Of a stretch of DNA of 64,000 nt, positions 1 to 11,985 are shown one piece after another. The translations under genes and the position numbers were made by a program. Positions within the stretch are counted from its first letter, which is position 1, and every line of letters starts with the position of its first letter. This DNA is from Ignelater luminosus (taxonomy: Eukaryota > Arthropoda > Insecta > Coleoptera > Elateridae). The stretch is from the NCBI GenBank assembly GCA_011009095.1, contig VTPC01089954.1:709742-773741 (forward strand), in the 5' to 3' direction. The notes under the pieces were generated by a model, which worked only from the letters and a program-made list of their open reading frames with translations, was not told the origin of the DNA and searched no databases.

Positions 1-712
1 GAAGATTACAGATGTATTAGATGTACTACAAATCAGTGACATCAAGTGCGCTAGTGATAAAAAGCAAAATTAGAACAATATTCTAAAATTAGAATTCACC
101 GTTGGCAAAACCATGAAAGTAATGAAAGCCATTCATCATCAGTAATCTGTTACATTCCAAAGATAGCAGGAAGATTCCTAGGAGTGCAAGTAAACAAAGA
201 AACTTCTACAAACAGTTAAGGACAGAAAATGGCTCTATTCAAATAGAGTAAATAGTCACTCAAGATCCAGTGCAGCACTCCACCAATGAAATCAAAGAGT
301 CTTATAAGAGACCCTATTATCAGAAAGGAGAGATAAGCTGTTGTTAATCAAGTTTGGCAATATAATGAAGAGATAACTGTTAAGAAGAATAATTCAGAGA
401 CAAAAAGTCAGAAAAATACTGGAAAGTGATAGAAGAAACTGTATACATCTAATCTGCTAATCCAAAATGATTTCTCAAATAGACTACAAGAAGACAAAGC
501 ATCAAAGGCAACAAACTCATTAAGCAGTAAGCATAAATCAGTAAATCCATAAGGTAAAGATTAGATGGAGAATAGAACTATTAACATATTGGAAAATTTC
601 CAAATAGTGAATTAACGTTACGAGATAGTGGTCAATATACGTACGCATTTTGTATGTGTCGGAGGTCACCGCTACATTGATTTGTTGAACCAGCTGCAAT
701 ATAACTTGTTAC
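1..712. other. No gene seen; purine-rich stretch
   Basis: No open frame, splice pattern or recognisable protein fragment was found. The + strand is purine-rich, with many AGAAA-type runs across roughly 200-560. That may reflect a decayed retroelement, but no frame gives a recognisable domain. Confidence 0.4.
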
Positions 713-958
713 CTACGAAGCTAATATTCTAATTACCTGAAAGAGACCAACACAGCTACCACATACCACAGTAAAGCCTATATCGGAGCCTTCCATATGT
801 TGTTGTGTCTGGAAAACGCAGCACCGACGTGACAATGCCTTTTCAACACTATTGGGATGTATCCATACAACTGCACAACTATCTTTAAGAAAGGCAATGT
901 GGATATTTAGATGAACATGCTCTGTTGGTAGACCACTGGCAATTTTCATTTTGCTCAT
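713..958 (-). CDS. Candidate exon, unrecognised cysteine-containing protein
   Basis: The minus strand has an 81-codon open frame starting MSKMKIASGLPTEHVHLN and containing the cysteine-bearing segment IGFTVVCGSCVGLFQ. Right after CVGLFQ the minus strand reads CAG|GTAATT, a usable splice donor, so the coding part would end near 728-730 and the last residues of the frame would be intron. Base composition is less AT-rich than the flanks, and the residue mix looks more like protein than the chance frames nearby. I do not recognise the family. No upstream exon, acceptor or start context could be confirmed, so it may equally be a chance frame or part of an old transposon. Confidence 0.2.
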   Translation of the reverse strand: MSKMKIASGLPTEHVHLNIHIAFLKDSCAVVWIHPNSVEKALSRRCCVFQTQQHMEGSDIGFTVVCGSCVGLFQVIRILAS

Positions 959-3900
959 TTTTAGTAGAAAGTCCTTACTTTTGTAAGAACGTCGCTTAAT
1001 CAGGTAGTCTTGTCGTCTATAATTTAATGTGTCAGTCTAGTCATAATGGAATTTATAAAAAGCCCAATCAGTGATGATTTATTGATGTAGTCCAAGTGCC
1101 GGCTTAGTCCAAGGAAGGGGATATCAGCTTTTTATATTTTTTTATAGAAATCAGGGCCCGAGGAGCTGCTTAACTATTAGTGTATTTTGTATGCAAAGTA
1201 GGACAGTAACACTCTGTGACTGGAATACCGTTACGTACCTACCTGGGCAAAACAAAAGTTTCACTTATGCTTGAGTTGTAGACTTCCAGCTTTGTACTTT
1301 CCTAGATTTCGATTAAACAAAGAGTCCAAGTGCCTATACGTAATGACAATAAGGTGAAAAAAATGATATTTGTAAGTTTGAAAATAAAATAAGTTCTAGA
1401 GGATAACTTTTAATAAAATGCTAAATGAATCTCCTAGCTCTGTTAATTGATTAGTTGATGATATTCTGGAGAGCCGTTAGCAGTTAGTCTTTATAATATT
1501 TTTGCAAGACGATTTCGATTTGTGTAAACATGGAAAAGATGACACTAAAGTATTCTTATCGTAAAATGTTGTTTTCGGGGAAAATTAAATCTAAACATTT
1601 TTGTAGCTCATCGCTTTTATCTAAAATGATAGAAATATTAGAAATGTTATGTAATAGCTGCTGGTAAATTATAGTTTCTCAAATGGCAGCTGTCGTTACA
1701 GCCAGTTCTCAGTGACGGGTTTTCATTTGCATGTAGTGGTCATTGCTGCTAAGGAATCGCAAATTGCAGGATTTTATTATCGATGTTTGGATTAACAAGA
1801 AGAGTTGCTCATCTCTGCAGATGCTCTACAGCCGTTTGTAGAATACTCTTTGACTGTTATAATAATTGTAATCGTTATAACCATCACATTTAATTATTAA
1901 ATGCAGTAATTGATTGTTTATTCATTAAGATCTGAAATAGTTTAAAAGTTCTTCGAAGTTATGTATTACACTACCATTATACGAATCTTCAGTATGAGAT
2001 TTGTGAAGTCCATTTTGTCGTAAGTGCTGAATCGGCCTATATTTTCTTTTGATTAGAATCGGACATCTCCTTAAATACAGAAAGTAATATGAAACGATTG
2101 TTCCAGACATGGTGGCATATGGTCCGGTAGGATCCATATAATCTGTTCCTGTTAAACTCGGAATTAGAAGTCTTGCTAATACTTTAGCCCTTACAAAAGT
2201 AACTGTCTGCAGACTAGCTCTGAGTCGGAAACGGGTTAGATTAAAACCATTCTTGCCAAAATTATACGTAGAATAACCGAACAAGAAATTAGCTCAAAAA
2301 CCTAGATTTGGACAATTTTGTCTAATGATCAATGAGATCAATGAGCGCCATTCACTGAAGTCTAGTAATAAACCTTGTCTTGACTATAAAGAACAGTATT
2401 TTTTGAATACTATTGCTGTGGGTGTTGGAAATGCACGCTGCAGACGGTTCCCAAAAATACTTTATACTTTAAACAGGAATAAATCCTTACCTTCAAGTTG
2501 ATTAGGCTCTGCAGCAGTTTGCAGTATTATGTCTTGGACCATTTTTATCCCTAATTTACCTGAAAAGACTGGCAGATTTGCTAACAAGTAATGACAACAA
2601 AAAGTTACAAAACGCGAGTTTTGTTTATTCAAAGTAAAGATAAAATAAACGGAAAGGGAAGGTAATCATAATAAACCAAGCCACAAGCAATATGTAGGTG
2701 ACGTAATTACACAAATATTCAATTTAATCGAGAATTTATCAGTCGTCCGCTTTGCTGTAGACCCCGTTGTACCCAGTACTTGGAGTAAATTGGACAAATA
2801 AGTATCAATATTACAGAAAATCTTAATTGATTATTATCAGTATTAATTTTGTGCAAACGAATTATTTAAGCAAGATGTACTATGATTATTGGAATAATTA
2901 ATCTTGCATACAAAATCGTAATTGTTAAAATCGACCGTAGGGTCGCTAGTAAACTGTAAGTATGATATGACCAATAAAACATTATAACTGTAATACGTTT
3001 TTGAAGCTTATGCCATTGAGTTAGTTGCCTTCATTATTTTGTATTCTTGTGCATCAAATATCATACTTGAATCACATTGTGGATCAACTCCAAAATAGGC
3101 GCAGTCAACAAAGCATTTGTAGCTACTGAACATGTACGCAAAACAAAGGACACCGCCCACACAATTAATCATACCATAACATCAGTGCCAATCAGCCAGC
3201 TAATGGGATACTTTCTTGAGTGATCAAACATTGAAGTTCCAAGCACAGTCCAACCAATAAATGTTTATGACAAAACCATCTGTAAACATAAGATCAGTAA
3301 CTGATAAATAGATGTTTACGCAAAACACTTACATAGTCCGTTTGCGCGATGGCATTGATTACAAATCGTCATGCAGAAACCCAAGATTGAAATTAATTTC
3401 CACCACAGAAAGGAGACTCAAAGCACTACTCACTTAGTAGTTAATCTGTTACGTTCACAAAACCTCATTCAGTGCAACACCCCCGCGATCGCGGTAAACT
3501 ACTTATTATTGCCTGGTGAGCATCGCCTGATCTGGGTTACGAAACTAAATATGTACTACAATATTATCGATTTTGTATTTTTGAGCTGGGCTATACCTGT
3601 TTTACTCGTCTGGGAATTTGCTTATTTACTAAAAGTAGACGGAGCATTTTAATAAATGAAATTCTTATGCGAATTCCAATATTTAAGATTATAATGAAGA
3701 ATAAAAATAAAAAACTAAAAAGAATCTAAACAACACAAACTAAAAATAAAATAATAGAAACATTTCTTTGGAGAAATCTGTGCAGTTTATTAACGAGAAC
3801 CCGAGAAATATCTTTCTTTCTTTCTTTCTTTAATTCTAACAAGAAAACGACCAAAATATAAATTCTGAACGAAATTTTGTCAGCACGGGAAGAATAGAAA

Positions 3901-4190
3901 AGAGAAACATATTCGAAAACTAGAAAGAATCACTTTAACCTATGCAGATTCTCTACATGTTTGTTTTGAAACACCGAACTAAACTTGGATTTTCGTTACT
4001 TCGTCCTTCTATGTAAATGGAAATTGTTTAACCTTATCGGCTTGAGACATCTCCAGACTATTGAGAGTTATTGAAAGGCAAGTATAAACGTGACACGTAC
4101 TAATTTATAGGTAGACATATCTTTACTTGCTTTAATTTTTTGTTTCAATGATTAGTTTTTGATTACATTTAAGCGAAGCTGTAGGTGTGA
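959..4190. other. No supported gene
   Basis: Two open frames fall here: 119 codons on the minus strand at 1925-2284 and 93 codons on the plus strand at 3371-3652. Neither shows a family motif, signal peptide or flanking splice sites, and both look like chance frames in AT-rich DNA. The rest shows nothing beyond short simple runs. Confidence 0.4.
3811..3832. repeat. TTTC/CTTT microsatellite
   Basis: A perfect tetranucleotide run of about five CTTT units, read directly from the sequence. Confidence 0.8.
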
Positions 4191-4199
4191 ATCAGAAAT

Positions 4200-5110
4200 G
4201 GGATTACGGTAGGGTTGCACTCATCTCAGATATTGATAAATCTGATATGTAGATTAAATACAGCAACCGTCCTATAACGCTGGATAGTATTAGAAATAAA
4301 TCTGAGTAAGCATTTTGCTATTTTACATGGTGATGCCGATTGCTAATAAAGGACTTGAAAATTTTGTGGTATACTCTTTTATTATATCAGACTTTGTCAA
4401 ACGTTTAACATACCAAGAATCGTTTGGTTTCTAAATCCTGATTTATTTGTTTGATGATACCGTGCACTTGGGCTATGCTATTGTACATGGTCTAAAACTC
4501 TAGCTGATAGAATGGAGTCAAGTTTCTTTCTTCTACGGTGATTGCAGGTGCTTTAGAGTTTTCTCCAACACTTAGGGTATGGATTAGCTTGTTCTGTTTG
4601 GAAAGCAAAATAATTTGAGCTATTTTCCATTGGCTAAGAAAGTTAAACTTGCGTAATACTTTCCCTACGATAATCAAATCAAACCATGGAACTTTCTTTG
4701 GATTGAGCTCTTTATGCATTTAACTGCCTTGACTTATGTAAGCATATGTAGCAGTTTTTTCTGTATAACTTCTGGACCAGCTATTATCTTCTAATTTGCC
4801 AGGTGGTATTGGGATTTGAAGTTCCTTGAATTTTTTAGTTGTCTTCTGCGGCGAGTAATCTGTGGCTTGATAGATCCATTGTTTAGTTTTTCTAATGTCA
4901 CAGTTACTCGTGTGATTCTACTAACACTTTATTTATCATCGGTGAATCTGGTTAATTACCATCTTTTCCTTAACCTTTCTTTTTAGCAGAATTAGCTATT
5001 AGACATTGATTTCTTCCTTGATATGCTGCTTTTCTTGGTCTGATATGGTTTGTCAGACTGTGATTTGGATTGTTTTGGCTACCATCTCAACTGCTGGTAG
5101 AATTCCTGGA
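4200..5110 (-). mobile_element. Jockey-type LINE fragment (reverse transcriptase)
   Basis: On the minus strand the frame at 4719-4492 reads LNPKKVPWFDLI, then KVLRKFNFLSQWKIAQIILL. This is the pattern of the fingers/palm start of Jockey-clade non-LTR reverse transcriptases (usually KKSPGPDGI, then a segment ending FPxxWKxAxIIxIPKP). Just upstream on the same strand, LEDNSWSRSYTEK matches the linker that precedes this block in Jockey elements. Just downstream the frame shifts, then gives QINQDLETKRFLV, like the stretch before the conserved LDVxKAFDxV segment. The catalytic FADD box was not found. Frames are broken several times, so this is a dead fragment. The calls rest on motif memory, and the outer limits are approximate. 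Confidence 0.6.
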
Positions 5111-5929
5111 AACACCACAGATTAAAGGAAGAAATTATAAATCTACAATAAAATTTTCTTCCTTTTTTTTACCTACCTGAAAGTTAAAATTAATAAATAA
5201 TTTGGACTGAAATGTAAGTTTGTGAAATAGAAAAACTCTGAAAAGCAATAAGTAACTAATCAGAAATTATTTTCTATCGAAAGAGATTGTATTAAAATTG
5301 CTGTTTGATTTGAAACACTTTAACAGTAATATAAACGTTACACTCTTTTTATTAAATCAACAGCACTAAGTATTAGCCAACAAATTAATTAAATAATCGG
5401 GAAGTTAATCTACATAATAATATGTTCTAGAATTTCCAGGAAATGCGAGAATTATGTAATGTAATTGATACTGAAATATTGATGAGTTAATATGAACAAC
5501 ATGCAATTTATGTTATGCCTGTTGTTTTTTGACTCCGTTCAATAATCAAAATGATTGAACCTTTGAGTTATTCCAATGCATTCAATTTATTAGTTATTAC
5601 AAATGCATGTATTGTGTTCCATACTGTATGGTTTCAGTAAAATGTGTGTGGTTGGCTTCCTTCACAACTAGAATTTAAAAGATTTATGAGCATTTCTAAA
5701 ATCTTTTAAATTACGGACATTACGAACTTTTAAATTTCTTTTTTCCATTAGTTGATAGTTTTGGTTGAAACAAGAAATACTTTCGCATTAGCTAGCTAAT
5801 GTTAGACAATTCTAGGCAAGTAACACCTAATTATTTTGATGTACTGCCTATAAAGAAGAAAGATGGTGGATGGAGAAGGAAACTCGTGTGTTCAATTGTT
5901 CGCATAAGGGTCTGCTATTTTTTAGGTTA
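5111..5929. other. No gene seen
   Basis: AT-rich non-coding sequence. A short plus-strand run near 5845-5880 encodes PIKKKDGGW, which resembles the KKDGxWR start of LTR-retrotransposon reverse transcriptases. It is far too short to support an element. Confidence 0.35.
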
Positions 5930-7000
5930 GGTGTAATTTAGAGCGCGTCTCCGTATCAAATGGGCCGCTGTATTTTAGGGGGATAGAGAGTATCGATGAA
6001 CTATCGCTGCTTGGGCGGCGAAATTGGTTAATTTATCAAACGGGCAGACAGGGGATGGATATTTCATTTTCAAACACTTGCATATACCCATCTTTTACAA
6101 ATTCCGCCGCGTCAAACTGCTAATAATTCACCCTCATTTGCTTACCGGTTAGAGAGAAAGGATATTCGACGTTTTCAGGAGAAAACTTTTTGAACGGTCA
6201 TAAAATAGACAGTCGAGTGCTCTTAACTTTCAGGCACTTTCGGCAAGCAATCGAGGGGAATTGTACGCAACAATTTCTACAATTAAACTGTAAAGTATTC
6301 CTTTAATCAAGGTGGGTGAGGAATGTTTAATAACATCGCTCCGCGCGTTGCTCCTATTTTCAAATGGCATCATTTCCCTTATATAAAATTAATGACGCTT
6401 CAGTTTACCTGCCATAATCGAAAGTGTACCTTTCTAGGAAAACCTTATTATACATATTTTAACGGTTTTCTCTGGAAATTATTTTACGGCCGAAAAGATC
6501 ACAACTGGTTTAAAAGACAACTTTTCCCGTCTTTGCGTGCAAAATAATGAGTTAACGAGGACAATAATGGATCTTTTAAGAAGCAGCGAAGTGCGTCGAG
6601 TTGCGCTCTCTTCATTATAATAATTGTCTGTATAGGTCTAATTAATAATCTGTCTGGGGAGTCGCTAATTGATTTGAAAACTCGACGCAGTTGTCCCCCC
6701 CGTTTCCCCTCGCCAACTTCTCCGCCGGCGCCTCAGGCTTGTTATGTTTTTAATTTCCATTGTCTTATTACTCCGGGGAACCGGCAGTAGGGTGCACCGC
6801 GGAATAAGGAAGAATGATTATCCGGCATTTATAATTGTCCCGGAATTCGTAGCCACCTCCGCTTTGTTGATGCCGTGAAAAATTCGAGTTTTTTGTAATT
6901 AGCTGAGTGCTGCAAAGTAGGCCTTGCCTTTTAATGAACATCCACTAAAGCACTACGCTCTCTTTTCCACACCTGCTGCTTCTTCCCGATACAATGAGGG
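5930..7000. promoter_or_regulatory. GC-richer island, possible enhancer cluster
   Basis: Base composition rises clearly here compared with both sides, with many CG dinucleotides (for example 5940-6060, 6320-6360 and 6560-6860). No frame shows a domain; the 74-codon plus frame at 6323-6547 is not recognisable. Homeodomain-type TAATTA cores lie at about 6640 within a balanced-composition stretch. In compact AT-rich insect genomes such islands are often conserved regulatory DNA; that is inference only, since no comparison was possible. Confidence 0.25.
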
Positions 7001-8850
7001 AGCAAATTTTCACATAAAGAGGGACGGATTCTAATGAAGAACGAACAGTTTTGTTCTTTTACCGATGCTACCTCTTGGATGTTGCTTCGTTTTCTAGCGT
7101 TCCTTAAACGTTTGGTTTGTTTAATGCGTTTTTGCTATAAATTACTGCGAGGGTTGTATGCAGCAGAAGCCGTGCCTCTGAGGTAAATAAATACATATAA
7201 AAGCAGTTTTTCCTCAGATGGAGAAATTCTTTGAGCAACACAAATACCAAAGAAAATGTAGAATCTTGATATATTATTACTGAATATTATTTAATGCAAG
7301 AAAAACACGCCCCAAAATAATTTTTCTCGTACTTTCTTAGCAAGTTGTTGAAAGATGTTCTTCCCTTTATGTTTTAGAAAACAATAGAGAAACTTAGTTG
7401 CTGTTAATTAAAACTTTAACGAAGAAAGTCCTTGTTGCAGCAAAGAGAATCTTTTCTTTTTTTCTTTTACCTTTCGTTGTAATTCCCAGGGGTGTTGTGT
7501 ACTTGTTGTACCGGATAAAAAGAATTCTTTGCCCTTGCATTATTATCTTGACAGTCGAGAGCAAGTTTTAAATTAAATATTAAACCTATTTATGAGAAGA
7601 TAAGAATTTCTTAATTAATTATTATTATCATTATAATTCAATAACGTTTTTGTTCTATATAGAGGAATTGTTAAAATTAAAATCTTCATGCTAGTAGAAA
7701 TTATAATCCAGTCATCAATTATCATTGGTTTGGATACACTGTACACAAGCGTTGTTATTGGGAAACTGTTTGCTTCAATCAGACCACTCAAATATATACG
7801 TAGTTTGATAATATGCATTCTGCATAGGAATATCGATAACAAGTACGGCTATTATAACTGAACATAACGTGAACTACTAATAAGTAAGTTTAAATTTTCT
7901 TTTTAAAATTAGAATCGTAATGTTTTCCTTTCGAACTAAAAGGTAATTATCTATAATACAATCTTACAATGAATTCGCCTAGATAGGTTTATGCTGTAGA
8001 AATATATTCTGAATATGCGTTTAGATGTTAACCACTATCACGATGGAGATACAAACCCAACTTGACTAAACTAACCCTGACCGAACAATGATTAATTTTA
8101 ACAGCAGGATTACATGAACTTAATCCAAACGTGTACAACGGATGCAGCTTTTACTGATAAATATACTGTTCGAAAATTAAAGTGGAGTGGACCACCTGAA
8201 AATTGAATCCATTTATAAGACCAGTGCAACCTGTAAAGCATTAGTTGACCGATTTCATCGATTCGAATTTATACATTAAACTCTCCAACCAAAACCAGCA
8301 CATCTCGGTAAGGTGCGCTTTAGGGTATAAGTACATAATAGTTTATTATAATATAGTATGAAATATAACGTGCTAGTTTAATAGACATCCTGTATATGAC
8401 ACGAGTGCGTTTATAGCTAACGGGTATTTTGAAAATCTAGAAAAACTACTGGCTGCCAAAAATCGACAAGAAAGATAAATATTGCATTTCAATCTATCAA
8501 TACCACCATAGTATTTTTCTACGAAAGATTTCCTGCTAAATATCTCCTTGCTTATTTCCTTAATTCACCCATTTTGTTCGTGTTTGATTTCACTTTTTTG
8601 ATCGCTAAAGTTCCTTTTTCTGATCTGATAACCAGTATCTGCCAATGACCCAAAAACATTCGTTAGAAGTCGTATGCTGAGTTAAGAAACTTTAACCAGA
8701 AATATCAAATAACTTAAGATCATATTCCACAGACTATTTAGGCCATCAAGAATTTCTACGTTTGATACCTTCATTCGATGCGCGAACATTTCATACTTTT
8801 TAGGAGGCGGATAAAGTTGAACGGCTTTAACACATAATCTGTGGATGATC
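7001..8850. other. No gene seen
   Basis: Apart from a 75-codon minus-strand frame at 7615-7842 that lacks any recognisable motif, there is no support for coding sequence, RNA genes or repeats. Confidence 0.4.
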
Positions 8851-9098
8851 ACCTACTTTTGAAACTTTCCATGTCTTCGCCATGTTTGTGTATGTGCATG
8901 GCAGGGTTGGTTTGATTCATAAGATTAATGGAATGATAAAGAAAGCTTTTAGCCTCCAATCTGATACGATAGTTGTACCAGATTGCGATTCAATGCTTCT
9001 TCCGAGTTTGCTTTTGTTTGTTTCTACAATGGATCCAAGTCCGCCAAACATTTCAGAAAGTTCAACCAAGTTTTTCTCGATGTGTCAGACCATGTTCT
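8851..9098. repeat. Tandem duplication, copy 1 (about 250 bp)
   Basis: This block and 9171-9423 are aligned over their whole length, from ACCTWCTTTTGAAA to the CATGTTCT end, with about a dozen differences. They lie in the same orientation, separated by 72 unique bases. Both strands carry an open frame here: the minus frame contains MFGGLG followed by ETNKSKLGRSIESQSGTT, the plus frame HGRVGLIHKINGMI. Differences between the copies change residues in either frame, so there is no sign of coding constraint. The origin is unknown. Confidence 0.9.
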
Positions 9099-9170
9099 AT
9101 CAATCCTTTCAAATAAAACTTTTGCCAGTTATTTTACAAAATAGGTATTCCTGCTGTCATATCTGGAAGC

Positions 9171-9423
9171 ACCTTCTTTTGAAATTTTCCATGTCTTCGC
9201 CATGTTTTGTGTGTGTGTGTGCATGGCAGGGTCGGTTTGATTCATAAGATTAATGGAATGATAAAGAAAACTTTTACTCTCCAATCTGATACGACAGTTG
9301 TACCAGATTGCGATTCAATGCTTCTTCCGAGTTTGCTTTTGTTTGTTTCTACAAAGGATCCAAGTCCGCCAAACATTTCAGAAAGTTCAACCAAGTTTTT
9401 CTCGATGTGTCAAACCATGTTCT
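9171..9423. repeat. Tandem duplication, copy 2 (about 250 bp)
   Basis: The second copy of the 8851-9098 block. It differs by scattered substitutions and by an expanded (TG)7 run at 9208-9221, where copy 1 has a shorter interrupted TGTGTATGTG. The expansion accounts for most of the length difference. Confidence 0.9.
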
Positions 9424-9855
9424 GCGGCCGTTTTGTCAATTCTTAGTGCTACCACCTTATTCTACACCCCATCGCAAAAACAATATTACACGTATTACTG
9501 TTCTCTGACACACAAAGTTTCAAACAACAGGTGACACCAATAGAGGTACCTAGTTTTACTTCATTAAAGTTGAATTATTACAATCTTCCTTAATTATACC
9601 AGGATCAGTTGATGGCATTTTACAACAAATTGCTAACTAACGCCAAAACTACTAGGTGTAGACTCATATAGCTGCAATTAATTTATACCGAAATTCACCG
9701 CAATATAGTATAACAAATTAACAAAAAACTTACAATGAGTTTAGTTCTTATCTGCTCAACAAAAAGGTGACCGAAGTCACTTGTGCCACAGCGAAGCTTT
9801 TCTGTTTTTCGAGGTGTTAATTGGGCTATTGCCACACTCTGTTGCTATATGTTGT
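9424..9855. other. No gene seen
   Basis: Non-coding. The part from about 9765, with its higher GC content, may be the body of the SINE whose tRNA-like head follows. Confidence 0.3.
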
Positions 9856-9965
9856 TGCGACGCGACACCTTAGTAGATCAATGGTTCAAGCACTTAGCGT
9901 AGTAATCAAATTAGCGATTATTGTTCCTAGTTCGAACCTTGGTGAGGTCAAAGATTTACGAAAAA
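9856..9965 (+). mobile_element. tRNA-like SINE fragment
   Basis: The sequence carries split RNA polymerase III promoter elements. An A-box-like TAGTAGATCAATGG lies at 9871-9884, and a B-box-like AGTTCGAACCT lies about 45 bases downstream at 9929-9939. The order and spacing are as in tRNA genes. The 5' flank is GC-rich (GCGACGCGAC) and an A-rich tail follows 9958. The cloverleaf does not close with a proper seven-base acceptor stem, so a tRNA-derived SINE is more likely than a working tRNA gene. Family unknown. Confidence 0.45.
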
Positions 9966-11215
9966 AGTAAATTAGTAATTAAGAAAAATAATAAACCAAA
10001 CCTGAGAACAAAACACCTCAAATGAGAATCCACACCCATCAACTTTTAGACAGCATTTGAAGCTTTTCTACAGTGGAGATGAGCTCAGTCATTCGCTAAG
10101 TTAAAACCTTGTTTTTCGCTTCAAATAAATGGAACTTCGTATCGGATCAAAAGTTACAATGAATAAAAGTCAAAAAAACAGTTGGGCGCCAATTTCAGAT
10201 TTTGTCACCACGCTATAAATTCTACGAGCAATGCTACAGCAGAATAGAAACCAAGAAGTAAGTCAATTAATGGCAACTAACAAATCTCGATGTTTTTAAA
10301 ACATCTACTACGTTGAATGGTCTTTAGTTAGATAAATAAAATGCTAAATCACTCTATAATGATTTTGGTCAAAACGTGTTTATGCAGTATCAAGTTATAC
10401 TTACTGAATAATAAAACATATGTTTTCCGTTTCAATGATGACTCAATCACGTAGCTTTTTGGATATTCGTTATTTATTAACACTCAAAAAATATGCAATA
10501 AAATAACAGAATAATTATTTTAGTCAGGTAAATGGAACAAAACTAATAGTTAAGATTATAAAATACATGGAGCTAGTAAAATATAGCTTAAATAGAGTAA
10601 TAGAAAGGTATCATCCAACTCTGCTTCTAAGGCCAATAAATTTAGCTTGTTTAATTACAGTTCTAGACCAAAACACAAGTTGGAAAGATAGTAATTGAAC
10701 TCGAAAGGGAATTTATATCGAAACACTCCAGAGGTTTGTATCGCAAAACGATAGAAGATATTAACTTACATCGTAGGTTGAACACTCTTAAAACCTTAAA
10801 CAATAGAACATCTACTACTAAAAAGAATGCGTCACTACGAAATAACCGTAAAAATGCTAGATTGCAATCAAAAATAGTTTATACGCAAACAAAGTCAATG
10901 TCAGCCGACGATTTGCTGGTTTAATATTCCGATTGTAATTAATTTTTATTACCAGAACTAAATCTTGATAAATTCAGATTTTTGTCAGATATCTGTTTAA
11001 TTTAATACTAAGTGGCAAACACAGCAGAATTGGGCAGCTAAATGAGTAGATTATTTATTATTTATAGTAACAATATATGATATTTAGTACTGTAAACTAA
11101 AAAGCATTTGATAAATCTAAACCACTCGTATCCCGTCCATCGGACATTGCGACAAACTGGTCCCAAGAGCTTTTGCACAAGCTCTGCACTGACCTGTCGG
11201 GACGCCCAAATTGAT
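9966..11215. other. No gene seen
   Basis: AT-rich. A basic 62-codon plus frame at 10736-10924 has no recognisable motif. The transposon that follows probably begins somewhere after 11100, but its terminal repeats could not be identified. Confidence 0.35.
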
Positions 11216-11985
11216 TTAGATCGGAACTGCCATTTCATCTGTTTTTCTTAATGTTCTCTTCACGATGGACCAACATTGTTCAATTAGCCAAAGTTCAGGG
11301 CTGTTCATCGGATTGAATTCTATGGGCACGTAATCAACACTGTTGACAGCATACCATTCTTTCGTCTCCTTTGAATAATGACAAGTCGCGAGATCTGACC
11401 AAAATAATTGTTTTTCGTAATGTTTTTTTTAGGAAAGGCGGAAGACCCTTCTTCAGGCACCCATTCCGGTATGTTTTGCTATTAATGGTTCCTGTGGTAA
11501 CGAACGATCTCCTTTTCAAACCATAAGTTCAAATCGCTTGCCATCTTAGAAATCTCCTAGGAAACTTTATTTTAGGCTTTATTTTGCACTCTTCTTGAGC
11601 ATCCTGACGGCAGTGATCAGTATAATAAGATTGGCCGGCAATGTAATTGAAGTTGGCAAAGCAGTAGGTTTTGTCATCCATCCCCACATACTGATACATG
11701 CCGTACAGTTTTCAGGAACGGGTTTGGGATTGTCTGCGAACTTCTGCAATTCCTTTTGTTGCTTTTGACGGTTGGTCATACCATGTTCACCTCCACTTCT
11801 GTTAAACGTTGGCTAAACGTTTTCAATACCCGGATTGCTGTAGAATTTGAAAGATCTACCTTCTTAGCGAGCTCTCGCGAGGATAAATTCCAATTTTTAA
11901 CATATTCGTGCAAAATTACTTTCCGAAGTTCTAATTCCGTAGACGCCCTTTTTGCAATTGACACTTGACATATGTATATCCTCAA
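11216..11985 (-). pseudogene. Tc1/mariner-superfamily transposase, frameshifted
   Basis: Read on the minus strand, the element starts at MRIYICQVSIAK with a helix-turn-helix (LSSRELAKKVDLSNSTAIRVL). It shifts frame near 11776, then reads GMDDKTYCFANFNYIAGQSY, FVTTGTINSKTY and, after another shift, LFWSDLATCHYSKETKEWYA, SPELWLIEQCWSIVKR, stopping at 11216-11218. The order helix-turn-helix, first catalytic region (MDD), second catalytic region (SDLATCHYS) and the E-x-W C-terminal block is that of a mariner-type DDE transposase with relatives at 27.9 and 61.0 kb. Both visible catalytic aspartates survive, unlike in the other two. At least two frameshifts and an in-frame stop make it non-functional. 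I would place it in the branch with HYxK and RPIExxW motifs, clade uncertain. Confidence 0.8.

Noticed and set aside
1925..2284. 119-codon minus-strand frame as a gene
   Set aside because: No recognisable motif, no signal peptide, no flanking splice sites; length is within chance for unconstrained sequence.
9856..9965. Functional tRNA gene
   Set aside because: A and B boxes are present but the acceptor stem and anticodon arm do not fold properly; a SINE head fits better.
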